Below, one piece after another: positions 32,309 to 41,085 of a stretch of DNA of 64,000 bases; position 1 is the first letter of the stretch, and each line of letters starts with the position of its first letter. The position numbers and the translations under genes were made by a program. The stretch is from positions 86,815-150,814 of the forward strand of contig JAAEST010000114.1 of NCBI GenBank assembly GCA_024229115.1. The letters are read 5' to 3'. Below the pieces are notes generated by a model. That model had not been told where the DNA came from and ran no database searches. It saw nothing but the letters and a program-made list of their open reading frames with translations. The DNA is from Oligoflexia bacterium (GTDB lineage Bacteria; Bdellovibrionota; Bacteriovoracia; Bacteriovoracales; Bacteriovoracaceae).

Positions 32309-33087
32309 TACTTAAGAGATCTCTTAGTAAAGTCCCTACTCTTAAGTTTCTTTCCAATCTTTCTTTTTTTCCATTCAAAGATAGATTCTTTCTTCGTTTG
32401 AAGATTCTTCATGTGAATTTTAGACACACGAAACATCTTCTTTCCTTTGATATTGAATTGCTTATAGCCACTAAACTCTGCAACCTTTAAAAGCTCACTT
32501 CTTCTATCATAGTATTCAATTTTAATAGGGTTCATATACTTTTTAGCAATTGTCACAATTTGCTTCGTATAACCACTTTTTGTTTTAGGCTTTCTTTCAA
32601 CAATCCAGGCGTCCAGACCATTCACCTTCTTTTCAGATAAGAGATTATAATGAAACTTTTCTCTTTCCTGACTTCCAAGGTCTTCAAAAGAAAATTCACT
32701 TCCCATAAATGAAGAAGACTTAGAGCTACTATTAATTCTCTTTACTCTTTTTAGAGACGGTAGATATAGCCATTGGTCATCATCTTTCACTTTATGTGAC
32801 CACGTTAACATCTTTGTTCCCTTTACATCTTTTGGGTTAAGGAAAATACTGATCGACTTATCGCCATCACCTTTCACTTCCATGACCTTTCCCTTCATTA
32901 ATCTCTCTACTCTATCACCCTGAGCAGAGATTAAGATCATTTCCATTTCTGACTCTTCACCAATATAACCATTATTGGCCTCTTCCATTTTCTTCGCAAT
33001 TTCTTCACCTTTTTGCTGAGAAGACTTAGCGCTAACCGAAACATGAAATGAACTTAATAATAAAAGAAAAAGAACTGTTAACTTCAC
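32308..33087 (-). CDS. Outer membrane lipoprotein-sorting-like protein (LolA-like fold)
   Basis: A 259-residue periplasmic protein with a signal peptide (about 1-20) and the pattern of the PF17131-type LolA-like family: GKVMEVKGDGDKSISIF, MLTWSHKV...QWLYLPSLKRVKRI, then SFMGSEFSFEDLG, and a basic C-terminus. These shallow beta cups carry lipid-linked cargo and are usually encoded next to RND exporters, as here. First gene of the minus-strand operon; the upstream gap to 33,222 is the likely promoter region shared with the divergent nucleotidase gene. Confidence 0.85.
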   Translation of the reverse strand: MKLTVLFLLLLSSFHVSVSAKSSQQKGEEIAKKMEEANNGYIGEESEMEMILISAQGDRVERLMKGKVMEVKGDGDKSISIFLNPKDVKGTKMLTWSHKVKDDDQWLYLPSLKRVKRINSSSKSSSFMGSEFSFEDLGSQEREKFHYNLLSEKKVNGLDAWIVERKPKTKSGYTKQIVTIAKKYMNPIKIEYYDRRSELLKVAEFSGYKQFNIKGKKMFRVSKIHMKNLQTKKESIFEWKKRKIGKKLKSRDFTKRSLK

Positions 33088-33221
33088 GAATATACTCCCT
33101 TTTTGTAATCATAAATATTTTAAGGCTCAATGCCATAGATGACTACCTTGTTGACTAAATTTTAATAATTTTATAGTCTTCATGCGATGTGTAATATTAT
33201 AAAATAGAAGGAATTAAATAT

Positions 33222-34580
33222 ATGAGTATTTTCGTCAACAGAGTTCTCAATCTCAAAAAAATTAAGGCCCTTGGATTTGATATGGACTACACCATAGTTC
33301 GATACAACTCACAGGCCTTTGAAGAGCTCACTCACCAAACAGTTATTAAGAAATTAGTTGAAAATAAGAACTATCCTAAGGAAGTTCTGAACTTTAAATT
33401 TGATTATCAAAGATCTCTTCAAGGTTTAGTTATTGATAAAAGAAGGGGTAATTTACTCAAGATTAGTCGCTTTGGAAAAGTAAAACTCGCCTATCATGGG
33501 CTAAAAGCGTTGAACTTTTCTGAAATGACAAAAGTATATAGAAATAGAGTCATTGATCTTTCAATGTCACAATTTCTATCCCTCGATACAGCTTTTAGTA
33601 TTTCTCACGGGGTGCTATTTGGACAATTAGTTGATCTCAAGGCCAATGGAATAGAACTTCCTGACTATGAGACATTAGCTGATGATATCAAAGAAATGAT
33701 TGATTACGCTCACAGTGATGGAAGCCTTAAAGATGAAGTGAGAAAGGATATTAAGAAGTTCATTGTTCAAGATCCTAATCTTGCTTCTTGCTTAGAAAAT
33801 TTTAAAAGACATGGGAAGAAACTTTTAGTTATCACGAATAGTGATTACAGCTATTCAAAGTTACTTCTTGATTATGCAATTAATCCTTTCCTAAAAGAGT
33901 ATAAGCATTGGTCTGAACTCTTCGATATCACGATCACTCTTTCTAGAAAGCCAAGTTTCTTTACTCATCAAAGCGGATTTCTTTCTATTGATCCAGATAC
34001 AGGATCGATGACGAATCACTCAGGACCTGTCACAAATGGTATTTACCAAGGTGGTTTCGCCGGCCAACTTCAACAAGACCTTGGACTTGAAGGTGATGAA
34101 ATTCTTTATTTAGGTGATCATATTTATGGAGATGTTGTTTCTCTTAAGAAAACTTTTAACTGGAGAACGGCTCTTGTTCTCGAGCCTCTCATTGATGAAA
34201 TTGAAGCGATAAAAAACTCAGCCCCTATTCAAAAGAATATTGATGGACTGATGGAAAAGAAAGAAAAACTTGAAAAAGAACTTATCAACCTTGAAGACCC
34301 AAAGTTCACTGAAGGATCAAAAGTTAATAAGGAAGATATTAATAAGGTCTATGCTCAGATGGAAAAAATTAATTCTGAAATTTCAGGATATCTTGATGAA
34401 TACAAAAAATATTTCAATCCGTACTGGGGAGAAATGATGAGAGCTGGGCAAGAAGAAAGTCGCTTTGCAGATCAAGTAGAAAAGTATGCATGTGTTTATA
34501 TGACTAAGATTGAAGATCTACTTGTTCATTCGCCTAGAACTTACTTTAGACCAGGTAGAAGAAACCTACCACACGAATAA
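33222..34580 (+). CDS. HAD-family purine-type 5'-nucleotidase
   Basis: A 452-residue cytosolic HAD phosphatase of the cN-II-like group (PF05761). Motif I is FDMDYTIVRY near 18-28 (nucleophile Asp, DxDYT), with KLLVITNSDYSYSKL around 205, and the late acidic motif ILYLGDHIYGDV near 303. A charged coiled-coil-like insert (MEKKEKLEKELINLED) is near 345. It would dephosphorylate nucleoside monophosphates such as IMP/GMP. It is convergent with the HDAC-family gene, with one base between stops. Confidence 0.87.
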   Translation: MSIFVNRVLNLKKIKALGFDMDYTIVRYNSQAFEELTHQTVIKKLVENKNYPKEVLNFKFDYQRSLQGLVIDKRRGNLLKISRFGKVKLAYHGLKALNFSEMTKVYRNRVIDLSMSQFLSLDTAFSISHGVLFGQLVDLKANGIELPDYETLADDIKEMIDYAHSDGSLKDEVRKDIKKFIVQDPNLASCLENFKRHGKKLLVITNSDYSYSKLLLDYAINPFLKEYKHWSELFDITITLSRKPSFFTHQSGFLSIDPDTGSMTNHSGPVTNGIYQGGFAGQLQQDLGLEGDEILYLGDHIYGDVVSLKKTFNWRTALVLEPLIDEIEAIKNSAPIQKNIDGLMEKKEKLEKELINLEDPKFTEGSKVNKEDINKVYAQMEKINSEISGYLDEYKKYFNPYWGEMMRAGQEESRFADQVEKYACVYMTKIEDLLVHSPRTYFRPGRRNLPHE

Positions 34581-34581
34581 A

Positions 34582-35493
34582 TTAAAGCAGCTCATTGAGA
34601 AAATGGGCTGTTGGCTCCCAAGAGAAACGACCATAACCACCGGCATTCAGCCAGTATTGTGGGTAGTTTCTCTTTTTTATTTCTTCATAAATTAATTTTT
34701 GCCATGAAACCATTGTCTCTAAATTAAACTTTAAACTTTGAGTTCCTGGTAATTCATCTTTTTCATAGGCATCAGTTCCCGCAACGACAATGTAGAATTT
34801 GCCTGAGACTTTTTCTAATACTTCTTGCGTTTTTTGAAGTATCTTTTCCTCATCAGATGAGTTAATTCCGATATCAAATGTGCTGTGTACTTTCTCAAGA
34901 GAGTGATCATTAAGTGGCCATCCATCTTTCATATGAAAACTAATCGTCTGAACACCTAGCTTATTTCCAATATCTGCAGTTCCATCACCTTGATGAGCAT
35001 CAATATCAATCACTACGATATCTTGAGGAGTAATTCCATTTTTTAAAGCAGCTGCTAAGAAGTCATGAATAGGACAAAACCCAAACCCTTTTTTATAGCG
35101 GGCATGATGCATCCCTCCTCCAAGAAAAAAGGAGAAACCATTTTCTATAGCCAATTTAATTCCTAAATCACTTGCTCCCGCCTGAAAGAGTAAGTGATCT
35201 CGAAAGCTCGAATAATTTAATTCTTTTGTAAGGGAATAGTTTTGAAGGTCATAACAATCATAGATAACCCTCTCTATTTCCTGTGAAAAAAAATGATCTA
35301 TATAATTATCACAATGCACCTTAAGCAGGTCATCTTTGATTAAAGGTTTTACTTGTTCAATGGGAATGGCCTGAACTTTTCTCTTTAAATGAGAAACGAC
35401 TTTTTGAGCTCTCTCATCAATAATAGGAATTGGGATTCCAAAATCCTCAAAACGAGCACTAAGCGATGGGTGAAAAATGATACTATTTTCCAT
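34582..35493 (-). CDS. Histone-deacetylase-family protein (acetoin utilization/AcuC-like)
   Basis: A 303-residue zinc amidohydrolase of the histone deacetylase superfamily. Visible motifs are GGGMHHARYKKGFGFCPIHD, VVIDIDAHQGDGTADI, ISFHMK, the AGTDAYEKDELPGTQ zinc ligand region and a final NAGGYG. The paired His and the Asp-x-His and Asp ligands are intact, so an active deacetylase is likely; bacterial members act on acetylated polyamines, acetoin-related or protein substrates, which cannot be told apart here. Single gene, convergent with the nucleotidase. Confidence 0.88.
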   Translation of the reverse strand: MENSIIFHPSLSARFEDFGIPIPIIDERAQKVVSHLKRKVQAIPIEQVKPLIKDDLLKVHCDNYIDHFFSQEIERVIYDCYDLQNYSLTKELNYSSFRDHLLFQAGASDLGIKLAIENGFSFFLGGGMHHARYKKGFGFCPIHDFLAAALKNGITPQDIVVIDIDAHQGDGTADIGNKLGVQTISFHMKDGWPLNDHSLEKVHSTFDIGINSSDEEKILQKTQEVLEKVSGKFYIVVAGTDAYEKDELPGTQSLKFNLETMVSWQKLIYEEIKKRNYPQYWLNAGGYGRFSWEPTAHFLNELL

Positions 35494-35516
35494 AGAAATG
35501 TTTATAATAAACTAAG

Positions 35517-36563
35517 ATGAAAAAAACCATTTCTTTTTTACTTCTCTTTTTTAGTATCTCTTCTACTTTTGCGAACTTACGCTCAGAAGTAGATCGATAT
35601 ATTATCCTCAGCGATAGAGTTATTGTTGATCGTTCCCTGAAAGTTGATGCTCAACACCAGGAATTCCTTGGTTTAGACTTAGTGGCCAGTAGTGGAATTC
35701 GTTCAATTATTAGTGATGTAAAATCTGGAACAGAAACAAGTAATCCTGTTACCAAACAAGTGAATATGTTTTCTTTATTGAGTAAGTATGTAAATTCTGA
35801 AAGATTCATTGATTTTGACATTCAAGTTGGCTTTCCTCTCTTTGATATTACCTATAAGAAAAATAAATACTTCCCTAGTTTCTTCTATCAAATGAATGTT
35901 GGGCTTATGTTCACTGTGGCCAATAAAGTTGATCCACTTAACCCTTCGGGCCAGCTTTACTTTAAGCAAGATCAAAAGATGGGAATACATACTATTCATA
36001 AGAGAAACAAAGAATTATATCAACTTTCTATTTATCAACTCACGAGAAGTGATCTTCTTTCTACAGTAACTGCAACTTCTCTCGCAACGAGTGGCGAGCT
36101 CTTTAATCTTGATGATTTAAATAAAGAACAAAAGTCTGTGGCGATTGATCTAGAATATAAGAAAGAAAATAAGAGAGATTTTTACGAAGTCGTCTTAAAA
36201 GAAATTAAACTTCTTTCACAATCAGATCATGAAACTATTTATGGTCATACTCCTTTTATCATGGCGAAATATGGCCGCCATTATGAATGGAATGGACTTT
36301 CCTTGAAGCCTTTTGCTGGAATCCATTACCGTAAAAATTATCCTATCCACCAAGGTCTTTTTATTGGGGGACAGATGAAATCTCTCAGTCGTCCTCTTGA
36401 GCTTACGGCCAAAATGTCTCATCAATTTCTTACTCTTATACCTCAGGTAAAGTTTAGATACTTTCGGTTTAACTATACCTTCAAAAACCCTTACCGAAAT
36501 CCCCAAGATGATGTGTGGGTTTCGAGTATGCATAGTATAAATTTGGCCTTCCCTTTCCCTTAG
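35517..36563 (+). CDS. Exported protein, possible beta-barrel
   Basis: A 348-residue protein with a signal peptide (about 1-19, ending TFA). The mature part is made of alternating strands with many aromatic residues (YLYFKQ, HYEWNGLSLKPFAGIHY, FRYFRFNYTF) and ends in hydrophobic AFPFP; these are beta-barrel-like features, but no family is recognised. It starts 23 bases from the divergent HDAC-family gene. Likely outer-membrane, function unknown. Confidence 0.65.
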   Translation: MKKTISFLLLFFSISSTFANLRSEVDRYIILSDRVIVDRSLKVDAQHQEFLGLDLVASSGIRSIISDVKSGTETSNPVTKQVNMFSLLSKYVNSERFIDFDIQVGFPLFDITYKKNKYFPSFFYQMNVGLMFTVANKVDPLNPSGQLYFKQDQKMGIHTIHKRNKELYQLSIYQLTRSDLLSTVTATSLATSGELFNLDDLNKEQKSVAIDLEYKKENKRDFYEVVLKEIKLLSQSDHETIYGHTPFIMAKYGRHYEWNGLSLKPFAGIHYRKNYPIHQGLFIGGQMKSLSRPLELTAKMSHQFLTLIPQVKFRYFRFNYTFKNPYRNPQDDVWVSSMHSINLAFPFP

Positions 36564-36635
36564 ATTTCAAGCACTTAGCTTTTGTAAAAATGACAATAGC
36601 CTTTACTTCTATGTCCTTTTTTATTAGAAGAGACC

Positions 36636-37742
36636 ATGATCAAAAATGTATGGCTAAGACATGAGACTAAAAAGTTTGAAGAAAGAAGTCCTTTGACTCC
36701 TGAGCAGGCCGCTATTCTCATTGAAGACGGCCATCACCTCTATGTCGAAAGATCTCCAAGTCGAATTTTTAAAGATGAAGAGTATAAAGCCGTTGGTGCC
36801 CATATGGTGGAGACCAATTCTTGGAAAACCGATGCTACTGACGACACAATCATCTTAGGACTAAAAGAACTTGAAGATGAAGACTTTGACCTTACTCATC
36901 GTCATATTTACTTTGCTCATCTTTATAAAGGTCAAACTGGTGCAAAGAAAACTCTGAAGCGTTTTGAAAGAGGAAATGGAAAACTCTATGACCTTGAATA
37001 TCTCGTTGATGAAAATCAAAAACGTATTGCTGCCTTTGGTGTTTGGGCCGGATTTGTTGGAGCCGCTCTCGGTGTTGAGCTTTGGATTCGTCAGCAATTA
37101 GGTGAAACAACAAATGATTGGAATAATATAAAGCCTTTTAAAAATGAAGAAGAGCTTCTTTCTTATTACCGTTCACTACTTGCTAAAGTAGATCGTAAAC
37201 CAAAGTCACTAGTTTTAGGAGCTCGTGGTCGATGTGGAAAAGGGGCTCATGATCTTCTTAATAAGCTTGGTCTTAGTGCGAGCCTCTATGGCAGAAAAGA
37301 AACTGCCAGTGAGAATCTTTATAAAGAAATATTAGATCATGATATTCTTATTAATACAGTTCTCATGACCAGTAAGACCGCTCCTTTCTTAACTCGCGAT
37401 CAGCTCGATTTAGAGAGAAACCTTACCGTACTAAGTGATGTGAGTTGTGACCCTACAGGTGCATTTAATCCTCTTCCATTTTACTGTGATTGTACGACAA
37501 TGGACTTACCTGCCTTTAGTCTTGATACAGAAAAGAGATTTGATATTACAGCAATAGACCATCTTCCAAGTATACTTCCACGTGAAAGTTCAGAAGATTT
37601 TGCAAATCAATTATTTCCTTATTTGAGATCTTTTCTTAAAGGTGAGATCAAGAACACTCCTTGGGAAAGAAGCTTAACAACTTTTTATAAGAATATGTTC
37701 ATTGAAGAAGAAAGTTTAATCGTAGAAGAGATTAACAAGTAG
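36636..37742 (+). CDS. Saccharopine dehydrogenase (NAD+, L-lysine-forming) type
   Basis: A 368-residue protein starting VWLRHETKKFEERSPLTPEQA, the substrate-binding N-terminus of LYS1/AlaDH-related enzymes, with a nucleotide-binding part SLVLGARGRCGKGAHDLL near 187 and the C-terminal DHLPSILPRESS, diagnostic for saccharopine dehydrogenases. The reaction interconverts saccharopine and lysine plus 2-oxoglutarate using NAD. No second saccharopine-forming gene is nearby. Overlaps the 3' end of the convergent zinc-ribbon gene by 27 bases. Confidence 0.85.
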   Translation: MIKNVWLRHETKKFEERSPLTPEQAAILIEDGHHLYVERSPSRIFKDEEYKAVGAHMVETNSWKTDATDDTIILGLKELEDEDFDLTHRHIYFAHLYKGQTGAKKTLKRFERGNGKLYDLEYLVDENQKRIAAFGVWAGFVGAALGVELWIRQQLGETTNDWNNIKPFKNEEELLSYYRSLLAKVDRKPKSLVLGARGRCGKGAHDLLNKLGLSASLYGRKETASENLYKEILDHDILINTVLMTSKTAPFLTRDQLDLERNLTVLSDVSCDPTGAFNPLPFYCDCTTMDLPAFSLDTEKRFDITAIDHLPSILPRESSEDFANQLFPYLRSFLKGEIKNTPWERSLTTFYKNMFIEEESLIVEEINK

Positions 37743-38204
37743 CTTGAAAGGACTGAGAGTCCCATCATAAGGCTCTTCTTCAGACGGTTCAGATGAAATA
37801 AGTTTTTTCCACTCATCCCCTCTTTTAGATGCTTCGTCCTGCCATGATTCTCTTAGAGCTTGAACTTTTTCTAACTCATCATTATCAAACCAAAAGCCAT
37901 GATCTTTTTTGCATTTATCAAGGATAACTCCTGAGTCTGACCCATAATTAAATGTTGTCATCATTCTCATACATTCAGGACAAGGAATTCTAGATTCTTG
38001 AGCCTCTTGAGGAACACCTCTAAAAGTTTCGGCCATAGCCTCGGCTTTAAATTCTTGCGAAAAAACAACCTGTCTCTTTTCTACAATTTTAGAAACTTCA
38101 CCATAGTCTAGCCAAGCACCTTTACACTGAGGGCATCTATCAATTTCAACGCCTTCATAATTTTCTTTGGCCAATTCGACAGAGGGACACCTAGGGCATT
38201 CCAT
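37716..38204 (-). CDS. Zinc-ribbon protein (zf-TFIIB type)
   Basis: A 162-residue protein with two treble-clef units: CPRC...CPQCKGAWLDYGEV near the start and CPEC...CKKDHGFWFDNDELEK about 75 residues later. Each ends in the WLD/WFDxxE signature of the TFIIB-like zinc-ribbon family (PF13453). Function of this family is unclear; members are small cytoplasmic metal-binding proteins. Single gene, convergent and overlapping with the saccharopine dehydrogenase gene end. Confidence 0.85.
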   Translation of the reverse strand: MECPRCPSVELAKENYEGVEIDRCPQCKGAWLDYGEVSKIVEKRQVVFSQEFKAEAMAETFRGVPQEAQESRIPCPECMRMMTTFNYGSDSGVILDKCKKDHGFWFDNDELEKVQALRESWQDEASKRGDEWKKLISSEPSEEEPYDGTLSPFKLLVNLFYD

Positions 38205-38275
38205 GTTTAACTCCTTGATAATACTCTATTATAAGCAGGCTTTTATTTTGATCAATTGATAATTATAATTTCGTC

Positions 38276-39250
38276 ATGAATAAAAAAATCATATTATTTT
38301 GGTCTCTCTCTGTTTTTCTTGCGTTTAGCCTAGGACGTCTCTATTCCCCTTCAGAAGGGACTTCAACAGAAGTTCAAGTTGAGCAATTAGAAAAAAATGA
38401 AATCAGCAAAGCCGACACGATCGCTCAAGAAATAGAAAAACTTACCTCATCCGATATCGTTGAATATAAGCAATTAAAAACTCAGGAAGAAAAATATCAA
38501 AAGGCTAAAGAGATTTATGAAAAAGTTTTTCAAATGCTCTTAGTTACACTTGGTACCAAACTTGAGATTTCTCAAATAAAAATTCCTGAATACAAAGAAG
38601 TCAAAAAAGAAATAGTTCAGAATACTCCTATCGCACAGACCACTTCCATTGGTTCAAAACCTGAGGAAATACAAGTTTATCCTAATGATGAGGAAGCGAA
38701 AGCTTCCGAGCAAGCTTCCGAGCAAGCTTCCGAGCAATTATCTAATCAAACAGAAAACTTCGAAAGAATGGCCGAGCAAAGAAAGTTTAAAAATGGAATT
38801 AATATCAAAGACTTCAATAATTATCGTGCCAATACAAAGAACTTTAAGAAGAGAAATAAATTATTTGAAAAGTTCGTAGGAAGTTATTCTGGCAAAATCA
38901 TTCTATTTAAGAAGTTTCAAAAGAATGAAGATGAGCATTGGGAAGTTAAGATTGATTCTAGATATAAGTATAACTATAAGTCGAAAGCTTATGAAGGTGA
39001 TGCAAGCATCGAAATGAGCTCTCCATCAAGAGGCCCTTTTAGTCGATCAAATAGTAACGGCAACAATGCTTCATTTCAAATCAATAGCAATCATAGAAAC
39101 TTTTTGGCCATTGAGGCTTCCCCTTCTACTTTCTTTATTATGAGATTTTCTAAAAGAAAAAATGGATGGGAAGGAGATGTGGTTAAGCTAAATTCTAAAA
39201 CCACTAAATATGAACAAATTGGTGTCATCCCAATTCTCTATAGAAACTAG
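38276..39250 (+). CDS. Membrane-anchored protein with tandem SEQA repeats
   Basis: A 324-residue protein with an N-terminal transmembrane or signal-anchor segment (about 4-20), a long acidic/Lys-rich helical region predicted to be coiled coil, and a C-terminal domain of about 110 residues with strands (GSYSGKIILFKKF, HWEVKIDSRYKY). In the middle lie three copies of the tetrapeptide ASEQ, encoded by a perfect 12-bp tandem repeat at 38,702-38,737. No family recognised; envelope-associated with the C-terminus outside the cytoplasm is likely. Confidence 0.65.
   Translation: MNKKIILFWSLSVFLAFSLGRLYSPSEGTSTEVQVEQLEKNEISKADTIAQEIEKLTSSDIVEYKQLKTQEEKYQKAKEIYEKVFQMLLVTLGTKLEISQIKIPEYKEVKKEIVQNTPIAQTTSIGSKPEEIQVYPNDEEAKASEQASEQASEQLSNQTENFERMAEQRKFKNGINIKDFNNYRANTKNFKKRNKLFEKFVGSYSGKIILFKKFQKNEDEHWEVKIDSRYKYNYKSKAYEGDASIEMSSPSRGPFSRSNSNGNNASFQINSNHRNFLAIEASPSTFFIMRFSKRKNGWEGDVVKLNSKTTKYEQIGVIPILYRN
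38702..38737 (+). repeat. 12-bp in-frame tandem repeat
   Basis: Three perfect copies of GCTTCCGAGCAA in a row encode ASEQ-ASEQ-ASEQ, followed by a degenerate SNQ. Length is a multiple of three, so slippage would change repeat number without breaking the frame. Confidence 0.9.
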
Positions 39251-39253
39251 AAA

Positions 39254-40075
39254 CTAAGAATAGCGAGAAAGGATCTCTTCGATAAAAGGCAAATCCTCTA
39301 GATTATTATGCTTCAAATAACCATTTCTAAGGATCTGAGCTTTTTTCAAAATAGTTTCAATCACGAGATTTTTTTCTGACTCTTTTAACGCTCTAATTTT
39401 AAGAATACGATCTAAGGCCTTCACTCTCCACAAGTCCATAGCACGATATTTGGCACTTAATTGGTCTTCATGGCCACCATACTTATTTATTAAAGGTGTC
39501 TCTATAAATGAAACCGAGTAGAGACTGCAAATTTTTAACCAAAGATCATAGTCTTCACAAACAGTGAAACTTTCATCAAAGTTACCAACTTCATAAAGAA
39601 TATCTTTTTTTATTAAAGATGAAGAAGGACTAATCACACAAAGAGGAATACATTTATCGAAAATATACCCTCCATATTTTTGATGAATTTTCTTTTGATT
39701 GACTCTTTTTCCATTTCTTATCCAAATTTCTTCGGTATGGATGATCGCACTTTCTGGATTCTTCTCTATCTCTTTAATTTGCTCTTCTAATTTCTTAGGC
39801 AGCCATTCATCGTCAGAGTCAAGTAATGCTATCCAATCAGAACGAGTTTTCGCAATTCCAAAATTTCGAGCTTTTGAAACGCCACTATTTTCTATATAAA
39901 AATATTGGATCCGATCATCAGAAAATGAATCGACAATATTTTTAGTCTCATCTGTAGATCCATCATCAATAATAATCAATTCCCAATCAGAATGAGTTTG
40001 AGCAACTACTGAATTAATCGCTCTTTTAATTGTCTTCTCTCGATTGAATGTAGGGATAATAATACTAATGTGCAT
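39254..40075 (-). CDS. Family 2 glycosyltransferase
   Basis: A 273-residue GT-A transferase beginning MHISIIIPTFNREKTIKRAI, with the nucleotide-sugar Asp in LIIIDDGSTDETK near 36 and the DxD-like LLDSDDEWLPKKL near 87, then FDESFTVCEDYDLWLKI (the ED motif) near 170. No membrane segment. It overlaps the aldo/keto reductase gene upstream by 11 bases, so the two are co-translated. Donor and acceptor are unknown; envelope polysaccharide is the usual role. Confidence 0.88.
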   Translation of the reverse strand: MHISIIIPTFNREKTIKRAINSVVAQTHSDWELIIIDDGSTDETKNIVDSFSDDRIQYFYIENSGVSKARNFGIAKTRSDWIALLDSDDEWLPKKLEEQIKEIEKNPESAIIHTEEIWIRNGKRVNQKKIHQKYGGYIFDKCIPLCVISPSSSLIKKDILYEVGNFDESFTVCEDYDLWLKICSLYSVSFIETPLINKYGGHEDQLSAKYRAMDLWRVKALDRILKIRALKESEKNLVIETILKKAQILRNGYLKHNNLEDLPFIEEILSRYS

Positions 40076-41018
40076 GAACTTTTAGGATAAGTTGTTCTAT
40101 TTCTTTTCTTTTAGAATGAATATTATCAAATGCCGCGACGACATCATGAAGTTGTTTACTGCTCTTAACACCTACCAATGGGGTAATTTCTGTATCATCA
40201 AAAAAAAGATTATGCCCTATCGCAAATTCTAAAGGGGTGAGCTCTTTCTTTTGAATCTCGGGAAGAAAATTTTCAAAGAATTCTACTTTTCTTAATACTT
40301 CTTTTTGATTCCACCAAGGAGCATTCTTACGACAATCTTTTTCATCGTAGTTTTTAGCTTGCTCTCTTTTCTTAGAGATACTTCCTGTGAGAATACCTTT
40401 ATCTAAAGTTCCCCAACTCATAAAAGAGAGATCGTTATCGATACAATAAGGAAGGATTTCATCCTTTACAGCGGTATTAAAAACATTAAGTTCCGATTGA
40501 ATGACTTCTATCTGGCAAACTTCTTTGGCCAGTCTTAAATCTTGCCTATGAGTATTACATAGACCAATATGCTTAATTTTTTGATCATCCTTAGCTTTTT
40601 GAAGAACTTCTAAGGGATAACGTATATCTACTTTCTTATCCGGCCAATGAATCATATAGAGATCAATATATTCCGAATCTATATCTCTAAGAGATTGTTC
40701 GAGCATTTTTAAAGTTACTTTTGGGTCATTTGTCATATCTACACGACCATTGTCATGCCATGTAACTCCTGACTTTGAGACGACAAAAGCTTCTTCTCTT
40801 CTACCTTTTATTCCCTTACCAATGCGAACCTCAGAATCTCCAAATCCATAAATCGGTGCCGTATCAAAAATCTGAATACCAAGATCGAGGGCTTCTTTAA
40901 CTAAATTGATCGCTACATCTTCAGTAACATGACCAAAAGCATAGCCTCCCTTTTCTCCAGAAATACCGGCACCGCCAAAGGCAAATTCTTTAAAATTCGA
41001 TGACTTAAATAGTCCCAT
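40065..41018 (-). CDS. Aldo/keto reductase
   Basis: Starting at ATG 41,018 (AGGGGA a few bases upstream in the coding strand) this is a 317-residue protein; the longer start at 41,069 is less likely. It has the AKR hallmarks: FDTAPIYGFGDSEVRIGKGI near 50-70 with the catalytic Asp and Tyr, SKSG Lys near 82, IDLYMIHWPD His near 122, and a C-terminal TPLVGVKSSKQL cofactor segment. NADPH-dependent carbonyl reduction; the neighbouring glycosyltransferase hints at a sugar substrate. Confidence 0.88.
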   Translation of the reverse strand: MGLFKSSNFKEFAFGGAGISGEKGGYAFGHVTEDVAINLVKEALDLGIQIFDTAPIYGFGDSEVRIGKGIKGRREEAFVVSKSGVTWHDNGRVDMTNDPKVTLKMLEQSLRDIDSEYIDLYMIHWPDKKVDIRYPLEVLQKAKDDQKIKHIGLCNTHRQDLRLAKEVCQIEVIQSELNVFNTAVKDEILPYCIDNDLSFMSWGTLDKGILTGSISKKREQAKNYDEKDCRKNAPWWNQKEVLRKVEFFENFLPEIQKKELTPLEFAIGHNLFFDDTEITPLVGVKSSKQLHDVVAAFDNIHSKRKEIEQLILKVHAH

Positions 41019-41085
41019 GGGTCCCCTTAGATTGACACGATACTCGAACATTACTATATAAATGATCATCTTATAAGAGGTATCT

